Assembly (NCBI GenBank): GCA_018806915.1 | Contig: JAGKQI010000004.1 | Location: 62,001 to 126,000, forward strand | Origin: Phytophthora colocasiae | Lineage: Eukaryota; Oomycota; Peronosporomycetes; Peronosporales; Peronosporaceae | Direction of reading: 5' to 3' | Length of the DNA stretch: 64,000 nucleotides | Part shown: positions 44,487 through 55,711 of the stretch, one piece after another | How positions within the stretch are numbered: the stretch's first letter is position 1 | How the letters are laid out: every line of letters begins with the position of its first letter | Position numbers and translations under genes: made by a program | Notes under the pieces: model-generated | Database searches by the model: none | Told to the model about the DNA's origin: nothing | The model's input: only the letters and a program-made list of their open reading frames with translations

Positions 44487-45063
44487 GGAGCCCTTGCCGT
44501 TGCTCAGCCACCGTGCGAGGGGCAGCGCCTATGGCGTACCCGTGCAGATTTGGCTGTGCCATTAGCTGCTTCACCTTCTCGGCAGGGTCACGAGGCTCGA
44601 AGCCGTAGTCGCGCCGCGACGAGGTCCCCACGATGTTCCGAGGAACCGGTCGACGTGACCCTGGAGCGCCGCTCATAGAGGCCTCCTGCGTCTCATTCAG
44701 AGGGTTGGTCATCGCGTCTTCGACGCCCCCGAGCGGCTCATCACGAGCAGGAAGTGGCGGAGCGTTGCGCAGCGCGTTAAGCACGAGGCTCGAGGGTCTC
44801 TCAGGGAACGGATTAGGCTGATGCAGCTGCCGAGGAATCGTGTACCGACGAGGGTCGCGTGGAGAGCGTAGCTCAAACGATCGGGTCGTCCGAGGGCTCT
44901 CAGGAGCAGGAGACTCAGGGGCATCGCCCTGTTCGGATTCCTCATAGTCCACTTCAATTTCGCCGTCCTCGGCAGGAGAGCGACGTGGGTCGCGCGTCGG
45001 TGACGCTGTCTGGTACTCGCTAAACGGCGAGCCGCCGCTATCGCTTGCAGCCGAGCTGCTCAT
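44479..45063 (-). pseudogene. Antisense ORF of element B, left copy, N-terminal part
   Basis: Homologous to 56017-56610. ATG at 45063 (MSSSAASDSGGSPFSEYQTA), then TRDPRRSPAEDGEIEVDYEE, RQLHQPNPFPERPSSLVLNA, SSRRDYGFEPRDPAEKVKQL, ending GLRE at the junction with element E. It lies antisense to the 3' LTR that follows at 45362, 298 bp from its start codon. The rest of the ORF is deleted. Confidence 0.75.
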
Positions 45064-45350
45064 GAGCTTCGCTCCGTAGAGAAGGCGAGACGCCACGAAA
45101 TACTCCGCGATAGAGAGCGTGATAGGAGCCGGGGGCTCAGACGGGGAAGCGCAGAGGTGCTGAGGCGGAGACGCCAGGACACGAGGCACCTGAGAAGCGG
45201 TAGACTCGCTGGGGCAAATGGGAGAATGTGCTCGTTGCCAGTGCGCACGCGCACTCTCGTTGAGAGATTCCCTTTGCCGGAAAGTTGCCGGTGACAGGCC
45301 TTGACAAGGCAGTTATGCCGGCAGTTGTAGATGCTGCGTATCCACGGTTT

Positions 45351-45361
45351 GGTGGGGAGGG
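45351..45361 (+). other. Polypurine tract of left B copy
   Basis: GGTGGGGAGGG directly before TGTAACGGGG. It fixes the LTR as a 3' LTR in plus orientation and shows that the ORF at 44479-45063 is antisense to the element. Confidence 0.8.
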
Positions 45362-45768
45362 TGTAACGGGGTTACACAGCGCTGGACGCTATGGCTACAT
45401 TAGTGTGGTGGACACCGGCCAAAGGCACAAGTCACAGATCTGTGTATGACACATCGTATATCTCACACGTCACATATGTAGCCATTTGATGGCAGTTAGC
45501 TCAGAGCCACACACTACATTTTGATTAGAATTTAGTATGTTAGATACTAAATCCGTTACATTTAGGATTAGGGCAATAAAGTCAATAAAAATCAGTTTGC
45601 ATTTTACATAGTTAGTGTTAGTCCTTTGTTATAGGGACACTGACTCTGTGAGTCCCGTATTTAGTGGACTACTTGGTTCTTGTATAGAACCGAAGGCTAG
45701 TGCCTTGCAAGCAGGACTCTACGAGTCAACTAAACTTCCTATGTGCCGTGCACACCTACGCAGCCCCG
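45362..45768 (+). repeat. 3' LTR of element B, left copy
   Basis: Starts TGTAACGGGGTTACAC and is homologous, in inverted orientation, to 54818-55721. It ends at CTACGCAGCCCCG, just short of an expected CCCCGTTACA terminus; the right copy ends at the same base. It contains an AT-rich stretch near 45520-45600. Confidence 0.75.
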
Positions 45769-46912
45769 TGTACCCCATCTCTCGTCACCCGTCTTTAGGT
45801 CCAGGTTGGCTTCGATCTCCCTTGAACAGGGGGGAAACATCGCCCCCAAGTCAGGATCCGACGTACTATCGTTTCCTTGAGTCGAGATATCTAGTGATCC
45901 ATCCTGATCCGACTTAATCGCAACGGGACCTCGAGTGGTCGGGTCCATTCCATCCATGATCTTCCGTAGATCCGGTCGTTTCTTCAGTTCTGCGAACTCC
46001 ACTTCACGTAGTTCATACAGAACCGATGCATAGATCGCGTAATCCTCAATGAATCGACTATAGTAATTCAGGCTCCCTAAGAAGGACTGCATAGATCGGA
46101 GCGATCCTGGGAATGGTAGATCCGTCAGGGATTTCAGGTCCTTCGGGTTTGCCTCTAGTCCATCGATCGACACCTTGTGCCCGAGATATTCCACCTTATC
46201 CATGCCCCAGAAGCTCTTTGCCACACTGATCGAGAGATTTCACTTATCACAGGCCTCCAATAGGTCTTCCACCCGATCGCACATTTGATCCCATGATCCA
46301 GCCGTGATCAAGATATCATCGATGTATGATCTCCGTCCTAGCACCGACGGGCGACCGGAATCTTCCAGGATTCCTGATTCGAACACATCCGCAGAGCTTT
46401 CCGCATCTCCGGACCGGGAGATCTTCAAAAATCCATTTAGGGCATTATCTACGAGACGTTGATAGATCTGAGGGGCGTTCTTCAGCCCGAACGGCATGCG
46501 ATTCCACTCGAAGAGGCCAAATGGAGTGATGAAAGCCGAGATCGCGCGAGCTCGATCGGTCATTGATACAACCCAGAATCCACTGGCCATATCCAACGAG
46601 CAATACCACAGGACCTTGTCAAGATCTTCTAGCAGGTCGTTGATCAGGGGCATCGGGTAGATCATCAGCCGTGTGAGACCGTTCACCAGCCGATAGTCGA
46701 TACATAGCCGAATGTCTACGCCGTTCTTCTTGACGATCACCACGATCGGCAGCTAGGAGTCATTTGATGATGTCTGATACTTTCTCGCTGAACTGTGGCG
46801 CCACCTTCCGGACTCGTTGTGCAATTGGCCTTGCATCTCCAACGTCGATATCACATATGACACCCTTGGCTGCTGGAGGAAGTGCGTTCCCTTTCCCGAT
46901 CAAGATATGTCG
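45769..46912 (-). pseudogene. Chronos-type RT fragment D
   Basis: Minus-strand RT from GKGNALPPAAKGV (46890) through LCIDYRLVN, FEWNRMPFGLKNAPQI, SYIDDILITAGSWD and YLGHKVSIDGLEANPKDL to DERW, where LTR B begins. A deletion near 46745 removes the KIIRPSTSP segment and a stop lies near 46235. The right end is cut by the LTR of element C. Confidence 0.85.
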
Positions 46913-48187
46913 TGTGGTGGAGTGGATCTGCCAAAATCTCGTTAAGGCAGGTCTCGATCACCACTTGCGCCCAGACACCGACTAACGGAGGGGGTCCCCC
47001 GATGATCCGTGATCTAGCTGTGTGTAGTTTCACCTTGTGTACCCGTCGGTAGGCGGGTTACGGTGACTTCTGAGGATGTCTTGAAGGTCGGAAGAAGGTC
47101 TTGGGTGACGCAGGGGTTGAGGTGGCGTGGAGATTCTTCACTCCACCTCGGGGTACTTGATCCCGGTCGTAGGCGAGTTCTCGAGCCTTGATCCGGGTGA
47201 GGTCTTCCAATAGTCCAATGTTCGGGATTCAGTCCCTTCCTTTCCGTTGTTTTCCGCTTCCGATAGCGGGGGTCTTGAGGGGGCGAGATTCGACGGGATC
47301 GTTGGGCCAAACAACCAATTCCTTCCGATCCGATATATGCACTTACAGGATAGTTCACTAGATAGGGCAAAGCTGGCCAATATATTATCCAGACTTAACC
47401 GCTATATTAGGTCACGTATCCTTACCTTCTTGACGCTTGTAGGGCCAATGTAGTTCCCGGTTCCAGGCGTAGCGAAGGCACTTGAGTGGTTCAGGGCAAA
47501 TTCGATTCTGTTTATGGTTATTCCTATGCCTACTAATCCCATCCTGATTTACTATCCTACGATCACATGACACTGGCTACATAGCTGATCCTAGCTTGGC
47601 TCCCCTAACCCTGATCGTGAGCCGATTTCGTACTTAACCGAAGCTTGATCTCGTACTTAACCGAAGCTTGATCTCGCACTTAATCGGGACTTGATCTCGC
47701 ACTAAATCGGGACTTGATCGCTGCCTGATCCCGCTTGGTAGTCGTTCGGAGAATCCGGATCATGCCACCAGAAGGGTCTGCGTCGTGCCTGGGGCTGAGC
47801 TTGATCCGGAGCTAATCTCGTACTTAAACGGGAGAGGATCCCGCTTCGTCGCCGCCCGAGGAATCAGGATCATGCTGTTAGAAGGCTTTAGGGCGCCGGG
47901 GTGAGCCGATCGTGCTCACTTGGGACCCCGCCATCGCCGATCGCGCGAGAACACCCTTGATCTCCCCATTCTTCCTCCCGGTAGAACTTGGATCACCAAC
48001 GAACACCGCTCCACTTGACCTTCCGCAGGTGTCTCTGTTGCCTGTTCCCCGGTGGGACCCATCGTACCTTTGTCTGATTCGACTCAGATCTGGGGATCAC
48101 AGGTCCCCCCTGTCGCTTGTTCCGGCTCTCTTCGGCTTCGTGGCTGATATCGCCTCTCCGGGAAAGATCCTCGTTCGCTTCACCACA
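46913..48187 (-). repeat. 3' LTR of Chronos-type element C
   Basis: TGTGGTGGAG to GCTTCACCACA, 1275 bp, read on the minus strand as TGTGGTGAAGC to CCACCACA. The inverted polypurine tract TCCGCCCCCAGC follows at 48188. It matches the X LTR (7232-8293) over its left 1 kb but is diverged from element A in U3. It is inserted in the RT of fragment D; no target duplication can be checked because the 5' end of C is gone. Confidence 0.85.
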
Positions 48188-48290
48188 TCCGCCCCCAGCA
48201 CGTAAGTTGGGCTGCCGCAGCTCACTTCGGGCTTATTTCCACATTTGCCACCTGGGATACAAGCTGTTCGAACGCCACCACTCCTCCACG

Positions 48291-48507
48291 ATGTCCGATC
48301 CGCCTCCTTCGCCCTCTTCGACGCCGAGAACTCCTTCGAGCGAGCACTCGATCCGATCAGCTCGATCCACCGCCTCACGTTTCTCCACTCCTGGTGTAAA
48401 CCATGAGCTGGTCACCTTGCAAGCGAGGCTGGCCCATAGCCAACGGATGCGCGAGACCTTGGGTCGCGATCGGGACCACCTGGATGACACCGTTCGCCCG
48501 CGATCTT
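48291..48507 (+). pseudogene. Antisense ORF of element C, N-terminal fragment
   Basis: ATG at 48291, 103 bp from the LTR, with SSEHSIRSARSTASRFSTPG and the start of a coiled coil (VTLQARLAHSQRMRETLGRD). It is then joined abruptly to the second RNase H of C at about 48507. Position, strand and composition equal those of the antisense ORFs of A and X. It is the third example. Confidence 0.7.
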
Positions 48508-49824
48508 GCTATAGGATCGCGATTCCGCTGGGGTGAGGTCCGTGATCGGCCCGATCAGGTATTTCTTCAATCCCACAATCCAGGTTTCTTCATCCTGTGC
48601 TCGCTTGATCCGATCGATCCTCATCTCCCGGACCAACTCTTCTTGTAAGACGGTGGCATCCGACCTCATTCGAGCGGCCCGCGTAGTTACTGCGGACACT
48701 TGGACCACCAGGTCTTCAGTCTTGGGGGTCAGGATCTCGTCTAGTCGATTTAAGGTGACTCGATCCTGTTGATCTCCCTCGCTGCGAACCTCGATCCCGC
48801 CTTGACGTTGTAGAGCGGCACTTGCTAGGCTGTCTGCACTCCCGTTCCAGTCTCTCTTCACATGAACCAGCTCGTGATCGCTCCATCCCTTCAGCCGATC
48901 TAGTGTCCTCTGTTTCAATATCGTTAATCCTGGCGCCTTGCAATCGATCTCACCACGAACTTGACGGATCACAAGATTTGAGTCCCCACAGATCACCAGG
49001 AGACGACGATCCCGACCTGTGAGCATATCGAGCCCTAAGAGGAGCCCGTTGTATTCTGCCTCGTTAACTGTGAGACCTTCGGCGTAACCGGATCTAGCGT
49101 CAGTTATCTCCCAACCCGGTAGTCTCCACACAATCGCGCCGAACGCGCCCCCACCTCGTTTGATCCGGGCTGATCCGTCAAAGCTCAACACCCACAGCTC
49201 TTCATCTTGACCCACCGTGGGCACGGGGGCTTGGATCCGGCGCTTGGGTTCCTTAAGGGGTGCGATCGCGATCAGGGCGTCGTCGACCTTCGTTCTGGGC
49301 GTCATGCTGGCCGCGATCGCCCCCAGTATCTCGTCTTCCCCTTTCGTACATTTCGTGATCTCAAGCGACCATGGGGATAGGAGCGCAGACCATTGGCCTA
49401 GGCGCCCTTGGAGACCGGCTGACTTGAACAACCAGGCAAGGGTGGAATGCCGGGTCAAGACCTTGATCCGGCAACCCACCAACATGGTGTAATACAGATC
49501 CAGGATCCGTAGCAGGGATAACACTTCTTTCTCTGCAACGTTGTAGTTCAACTCGTTAGTTTTCAGGGTTCGACTGGCGAACGCGACCGGATGATAGATC
49601 TGGTCATGTTCTTGCGTTAACGCAGCGGAGATCGCCCAGTCGCTGGCATACACGATCACCACAGGTAATTTCCTCGTATCGAAGTGGCGGAGGACTGGAG
49701 TCGATGCGATCTTAGCTTTCAAGGCTGTGAACGCCCCATGCGCTCTACTCCACCTCTCATCCTCCGTCTTGAGTTCCGTGGCGACCTTAATTTCGCTCGA
49801 TCTAGAGGAACATGTCGCCCCCAA
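48508..49824 (-). pseudogene. Both RNase H domains of element C
   Basis: Open frame from 49824: ELKTEDERWSRAHGAFTALK, VIVYASDWAISAALTQEHDQ, NYNVAEKEVLSLLRILDLYY, then the linker CTKGEDEILGAIAASMTP and the second RNase H: VLSFDGSARIKRGGGAF, TVNEAEYNGLLLGLDM, LLVICGDSNLVIRQVRGEI, KRDWNGSADSLASAAL. Unlike element A this copy keeps both RNase H domains in one frame, which shows the ancestral pol arrangement. Integrase is deleted. Confidence 0.9.
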
Positions 49825-50538
49825 GTGGCACTACCGCCTCCTTCACCCGAAATGTCTCGCGGTCCATCTCGATCTGACTCTGGCTTAGTAGGATCATGGG
49901 AGATCGGGTTCGTTCTGTCCATGATCTTCCGTAAATCCGGTCGCCTCCTCAGTTCTGCGAACCCCACTACACGTAGTCCATACAGAACCGATGCGTAGAT
50001 CGCGTAATCCTCGATGAATCGACTATAGTAGTTCAGGCTCCCTAAGAAGGACTGCATAGATCGGAGCGATCCTGGGAATGGTAGATCCGTCAGGGATTTC
50101 AGGTCCTTCGGGTTTGCCTCTAGTCCATCGATCGACACCTTGTGCCCGAGATATTCCACCTTATCCATGCCCCAGAAGCTCTTTGCCACGCTGATCGAGA
50201 GATTCCACTTATCACAGGCCTCCAATAGGTCTTCTACCCGATCGCCATGATCCAGCCGTGATCAAGATATCATCGATGTATGATCTCCGTCCTAGCACCG
50301 ACGGGCGACCGGAATCTTCCGGGATTCCTGATTCGAACACATCCGCAGAGCTTTCCGCATCTCCGGACCGGGAGATCTTCAAAAATCCATATAGGGCATT
50401 GTCTACGAGACGTTGATAGATCTGAGGGGCGTTCTTCAGCCCGAACGGCACGCGATTCCACTCGAAGAGGCCAAATGGAGTGATGAAAGCCGAGATCGCG
50501 CGAGCTCGGTCAGTCATAGACACGACACTAGAATCCAC
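49719..50538 (-). pseudogene. RT palm and thumb of element C
   Basis: VVSMTDRARAISAFITPFGL, SYIDDILITAGSW, then after a 10-bp deletion near 50248 WNLSISVAKSFWGMDKVEYL and SFLGSLNYYSRFIEDYAIY. The frame changes at about 50248 and again near 49830. Confidence 0.88.
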
Positions 50539-51660
50539 TGGCCATGTCCAGCGAGCAATACCATAGCACCTTGTCGAGATCTTCTAGCAGGTCATTGATC
50601 AAGGGCATCGGGTAAATCATCAGTCTTGTGAGACTGTTCACCAGCCAATAATCGATGCACAGCCGAATGTCTACGCCATTCTTCTTGACGATCACCACAA
50701 TCGGAGATGCCCATGGCGCGGTCGATGGCCGAATGATTTTGGCGGCTAGGAGTCCTTTAATAAGGTCTGATACTTTCTCTCGAAATTGTGGCGCCACCTT
50801 TCGGACTCGTTGTGCAATTGGCCTTGCATCGCCGACATCGATGTCACATATCACACCCTTGGCCGCCGGAGGAAGCGCGTTTCCTTTCCCGATCAGAAGA
50901 TGTCGTCTTTTCCAAATGATCTGTCGAAGTTTCTCGATCTCTTTCGGGGTAGCAGACCCGGGACTTCCCACTTGTAGATCCTCGATCTTGACTTCTTCGG
51001 TGGTGAAAATCTGGATCTCTGGCACTACTGCGAGGTTATCGGCCAGATCTTCGGCCGCAAAATCACCACCTTCGTGTAAGTGGGTCTGATCGGCATTCTC
51101 AATTCCATCAGGAGATGTCGGATCGGGTTCCTTCGTTGATGGGTCCTGAAGTTTGTCGTCCTTGGCTGTTAGGATCGGGGTGTCCTCGACCGTGGAGATG
51201 GCATCCGCGTCGGACGTCGGTTTGATCTCGATTTTGAAATCCGGATTTTCTGTGTTCACTCCGGTCTTTTCTTCACATGTCCGATCTGTTCGAACTGGGG
51301 CCTGATCTGGCAAGCTCTCGTTCGTCTCACCGCCCCCAGCTTCGCCACTCGGGGTCCTGTTGGGACTGATCGTGAGCGGTGGAGTTTCCGTGGGGTCCGG
51401 TTGTGGTTCGAGAAACGCGACCTTGACTTCGGCCACATCGGTCGATCGAGTTGGTGATCGGGGTTCCGATGTCGATGTCGATGCAGGATCGAGATCGTTC
51501 TTGGTCGTCCCACCCCGGCGGAGTATGGATCGCGGTGTAGCGTAAGTTGGCCGTTCGACTGCCGGCAGCGGGGCTTCTACGGGTGTTTTAGGTATTGATC
51601 TTGCGTCTACTGTCGCTTCTAGAGCCAAGTTCTACCATTCCATGTAACGCCGCGATCCGA
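50528..51660 (-). pseudogene. Protease-RT linker and RT start of element C (second copy of a duplicated segment)
   Basis: Starts with ALEATVDARSIPKTPVEAPL, then a Pro/Glu/Asp-rich linker, IEKLRQIIWKRRHLLIGKGN, KGLLAAKIIRPSTAPWASP, and stops in MASGF where a one-base insertion creates TAG (element A reads GFWVVSMTD). It duplicates 51661-52690 but is clearly diverged from it, so the two came from different subfamilies. Confidence 0.82.
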
Positions 51661-52690
51661 CCGATACAAACCCGGGGTATCGAGGAACTTTTTCTTGATC
51701 AAGTACCATTCGTCGATATCACAAATGACGCCCTTAGCCGCCGGAGGAAGTGCGTTTCCTTTCCCGATCAGGAGATGTCGCTTCTTCCAAATAATATGCC
51801 GAAGTTTCTCGATCTCCTCCGGGGTAGCCGATCCCGGATTTCCTACTTGTAGATCTTCAATCCTGACCTCTTCAGTAGTGGAGATCTGGATCTCTGGTAC
51901 TACTGCGAGATTATCGGCTAGATCTTCGGCCGAAAAATCGCCACTTTCGTGTAAGTGGGTCTGATTGGCGTTCTCGATCCCTTCAAAAGATGTCGGATCC
52001 GGTTCATCCGTTGATTGATCACGAAGTCTATCGTCCTTGGCCGTCAGGATCGGGGCGTCCTCAACCGTGGGGCCGGCGTCAGCGTCGGATACATGTTTGA
52101 TCTCGATTTGAAAATCTGGGTTTTTCTGTTTTTACCTCGATCTCTTCTTCGCATGTCCGATCTGTTCGATCTGGGGCCTGATCTGGCAAGCTCTCATTCG
52201 TCTCAGTCTCACGATCTGTTCGATCTGGGGCCTGATCTGGCAAGCTCTCATTCGTCTCAGTCTCACGATCTGTTCGATCTGGGGCCTGATCTGGCAAGCT
52301 CTCATTCGTCTCAGTCTCACCGCCCCCAGCTTCGCCACTCGGGGTCTTGTCGGAACTGATCGTAATCGTTGGGGTGTCCATGGGATCCTGTTTGGGTTCG
52401 AGGAAAGTGACTTTGACTTCGGCTGCGTCGGTTGATGGTGATCGAGATTCCAATGTCGATATCGGTGCAGGATCAAGATCGGTCTTGGCCGTCCTACCTC
52501 GACGGAGTATAGATCGCGGCGTAGCGTAGGTCGGCCGTTCGACCGACGGCAAGGGGATCTCCACGGATTCTTGAGGTTCCGGTCTTGCGTCCACAGTCGC
52601 TTCTAGAGCTAGATTCTGCCATTCAATGTAGCGCCGGGATCCGACCGACTTGATCAAGTACCATTCCGACATGTAATCGGTGATCCAGTC
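51661..52690 (-). pseudogene. Protease-RT linker of element C (first copy of a duplicated segment)
   Basis: Runs from MSEWYLIKSVGSRRYIEWQN through the acidic linker to AAKGVICDID near 51715, then jumps back at EWYLIKKKFLDTPGLYRSD to the start of the second copy. The jump joins GATATCGAC to GAATGGTACTTGATCAAG. It contains a triplicated 54-bp unit. Confidence 0.8.
52140..52330 (-). repeat. 54-bp minisatellite, three copies, in coding phase
   Basis: The 18-residue unit ETETNESLPDQAPDRTDR occurs three times in a row; elements A and the second C copy have it once. Unit length is a multiple of three, so the frame is kept. Confidence 0.9.
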
Positions 52691-53336
52691 GTAGAATCTT
52701 CTCGCTCAGATTCGTGATCGCTAAGTACCGAGTCCGGCCTGGTCCTTCCACCGCAGTAGGTACCCATCGGTCGCCTCTGGTCACCCATAACTTCTCCGTC
52801 GCCGATAATTTTACTCTTGACGCGATCTCTTCAGATCCCCCAACTGGGATATGTAGATCTTCCTCCAATTTCACTGATCTCACCTTCTCCCCGTATAATC
52901 TTTTGCGACCACTAAGTGGTATCCCCACTTCATTAGGTAAGCACATCGATCCCTTCGCAAGATCCATCCGGACCCCAGCCGGGATCATGAAATCCATACC
53001 CAGGATCGCATCTTGTCCAGAGAGATCTCCGATCCAAATATCGAAAAAGTAGACCAAGTATCCTGCAAGCGTGATTTTGATCCTTGTTCTCCCTTCGGTA
53101 GTATACACGTTATCCCCGATCCCAACACACTCCTGCCTCTGACTAGTGTCAAAGTGGCACCCAACCTTACGAGCAAAGGCGGTATCCAAGATGGATACCT
53201 CGGCGCCGGTGTCCAGGAGCAAGATCGCTCTTTCATGATTGATCTTGCCTGAGATCTTGGCTTGACGGAACCATTTCCCTGGTGCGTGGTATTTCCAGTA
53301 CCCCCTGGATTCTCCTTCCTTGAGATCTAAGGCCAC
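52623..53336 (-). pseudogene. Protease of element C
   Basis: ILLLDTGAEVSILDTAFARK is the active site, followed by VGIGDNVYTTEGRTRIKI, IWIGDLSGQDAILGMDFMI and LYGEKVRSVKLEEDLHIPVG. The T run that is shortened in element A is intact here (YFFDIW). A 29-bp deletion near 52655 breaks the end. It serves as the reference for the lesions in A. Confidence 0.88.
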
Positions 53337-54352
53337 CTCCGCACCAAATCGAGAGAACTCATCGACCCGGGGGAGGCTCGCGATCCTAGCAGTATACGAA
53401 TCAACTTACATGTATTACCGCGTAGATCCGGACCCTCCCTATCTTGATCTCTCGATTTCTTGTTCACATATGCATAGATGCAGTACTCAGAACGTTCGGC
53501 TCGTACCGGTTTCCAAACCGGCGAGCGTCCTAGTTTAACATCTTCTCCACCTTCTCGGCGAACAACCCAGCGTGTCGAGTCGGATCGTACCACTTGCGGA
53601 TCTGGTTGTAGAATTCCTCCATGGGACATTCTCCAGCCTCATGTATCTCCCCACAACCGCGACAGGTATACAGACAGCGGTCCGTTGGGTGACCTCTTTT
53701 CCCGCACTTATCACAGGTTAGACGCCTCCAACAGTCCAGATCCGTGTGCTTCCGGGACCCGCAATGCGAACAGCGGCTCCGATCATGATCCAGCGAACTT
53801 CGTCAATCTGAGATCCGGCTCCGATCTTGCGCGTTTGCGTGAGATCGGGATTGATCCGCCTGGTGGGGAGCGCCCCCAGTACCGGTTGACTTGTCGTCTG
53901 CCGCAGCGAGATAAATTCTCCGGAGGTCGCCTTCGGAGTCTGGTTTGTCCGATCCTGAGACTTCTTCTGACTCTGAACTTGGATCATGAGCCTGAATCGT
54001 GCGCACCACAGCCCGAGCTGGTGCTGCTGGGGCGCTAGCGGGTATCTTTTGTCGATATTTCGAGCCGAATGCGGACTTACGCTGTCTACTTTTCGCTCTC
54101 TCTCGCGCGCGAAGCACTTCCTCCAGATCTTCGACATCCGTGAGCCGAAGCAAGGTCAGCCGATCGGCTAGTTCAGGATCACTCAATGTTTCGATATAAT
54201 GATCGACGTGTTCCCGACGAGCCTTGGGGCTCCCATCCTTGATCTTGAGTTTAGCCTTCAAAGCGGCTACGTTGAGCCGGTAAAGGTAATCCAGAGGGGT
54301 CTCATCGGACCGTTTGCGGGCATGGTAGTATTGCCATTGCCACGGACATTCC
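53327..54352 (-). pseudogene. Gag C-terminal half of element C
   Basis: From WQYYHARKRSDETPLDYLYR (54330) through DPELADRLTLLRLTDVEDLE, the Lys/Arg-rich RERAKSRQRKSAFGSKYRQK, to the zinc-knuckle region in other frames (about 53780-53640) and the end overlapping protease. The N-terminal half is replaced at 54352 by unrelated sequence. The -1 overlap with protease is conserved relative to A. Confidence 0.82.
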
Positions 54353-54817
54353 CAGTCTGACTGGTCTTCTCTTCGCGACACCCCTCTGCACTTCACAAGT
54401 TGCAACAGGTTCTGAGCCCACGTTCCGCAGTTCGCCGAATAGAGGCCCGTCATCGATGTCTGTCACTGGTCGACAGGACTTCTCGGACTTGGATAGTCCT
54501 CAAGCAATGCCGCCTGCCGCGAGGGCAGAGCTCGCACACCGTCGAGCTCTGGCCGGCGTGCACGGAGAGCTACGAACCGAACAACCCGGGTTTGTCACTC
54601 CCCAGCGACCACCGCACCGCACGAGCAGCGACAGGACACGATCACCCGACGCGGACTCAAGTGTGAGCCCGTCAACTCATAGCACACGAATGTCGGACGA
54701 CGAAATGATCGTAGTGCTGAAGGCGAGGCTGGACGACGCGATGGAGCTCATCGAGATCCAGCAACGCATCATCAGGAAGGAGAAGGCAGCCATCGCGGCC
54801 GAGGAAGCTCGCCTGCA
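54353..54817 (+). pseudogene. Fragment of a coiled-coil retrotransposon ORF, plus strand
   Basis: An open plus frame with VTGRQDFSDLDSPQAMPPAA, a Ser/Pro/Arg-rich stretch and a C-terminal coiled coil (ARLDDAMELIEIQQRIIRKE, EKAAIAAEEARLQR), cut by LTR B at 54818. It resembles the start of a gag or antisense ORF from yet another element. Which one cannot be decided. Confidence 0.45.
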
Positions 54818-55161
54818 GCGGGGCTGCGTAGGTGCGCACGGCACAGAGGAAGTTATGTTGACTCGTAGAGTCCTGTTTGCAAGGCACTAGCCTTCGGCTC
54901 TATACAAGAACCAAGTTGTCCACTAAATACGGGACTCACACAATCAGTGTCCCTATAATAAAGGAACTAACACTAATTATGTAAAATGCAAACTGATTTT
55001 TATTGACTTTATTGCCCTAATCCTAAATGTAACGGATTTAGTATCTAGCATACTAAATCCTACTCAAAATGCAATGTGTGGCTCTGAGCTATCTGCCAGC
55101 AACTGGCTACATATGTGACGTGTGAGAAACACTATGTGTCGTACACAGATCTGTGACTTAG

Positions 55162-55258
55162 ACGCTGAGGTGAACGACCGCCTGAAGCAGGCGATCTCGG
55201 ATCGTGCCGACAGGCAAAACGAGGCGGCGACTCAACACCCCATCGAGGCCGGATCCCA
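55162..55258 (+). pseudogene. Chronos-type integrase scrap inside LTR B
   Basis: VNDRLKQAISDRADRQNEAA and HPIEAGSQV match the element A integrase (VNARLREAIADRADRHNEDV, HQIEAGSRV). Only about 30 codons are present, and they are part of a patchwork insert. Confidence 0.75.
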
Positions 55259-55259
55259 A

Positions 55260-55409
55260 GTGTTAGACGTGCAGGAACGACAGTTGACGCCACTTCTTGC
55301 CCACGATAATGAAGAAGGTGTCACACAGGTCGAGCATCTTGGACAGATAGAAGAGGTACAGCACGTTGCCCATGACGGGGTCATCCGCCTTGAAAGCGTT
55401 GAGGAAGCC
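55260..55409 (-). pseudogene. Captured fragment of an ELO-family fatty-acid elongase
   Basis: The minus frame reads GFLNAFKADDPVMGNVLYLF, YLSKMLDLCDTFFIIVGKKW, RQLSFLHV, then TAA and His. This matches the core of GNS1/SUR4 elongases, which condense malonyl-CoA with long acyl chains in the ER membrane; the family has HVYHH at this spot, so Tyr has become a stop and the second His is lost. Only about 48 codons are present. It is a host gene piece carried inside a retrotransposon LTR. Confidence 0.8.
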
Positions 55410-55441
55410 TCATCTGTGAGGAGCATGAGGATCTGGCTGAA

Positions 55442-55711
55442 GTGACCAGTCTGAACAGTAGCACTAGCGAACGATACGAGAGCTACAAGAAGGCGGCGGC
55501 TCTGTTCCTGCAGAGAGACGTCAACAGCACGTACGAACGTGCGGATGGAGCGCTGCTCACTGATGCCCTCCAACTGCATCTCGATGCCCTTGTGCCAAAC
55601 AACATCACGGCTGCTTTCACTGAGGGCACGTTACTGTCGATCGTCATGTTCTCCGTCGCCTGGATGGTGTATACCACACCTACTGTAGCCAAGGCGCGCA
55701 GCGCCGTGTAA
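55442..55711 (+). other. Unidentified short frame in the LTR B insert
   Basis: An 89-codon frame with YERADGALLTDALQLHLDAL and a hydrophobic stretch (GTLLSIVMFSVAWMVY). It may be another captured host-gene piece. The last 15 codons are LTR sequence. Not recognised. Confidence 0.35.

Noticed and set aside
46913..48187. Solo LTR with target duplication
   Set aside because: The inverted polypurine tract and antisense ORF start at its right side show that it is the 3' LTR of element C; no matching duplication flanks it.
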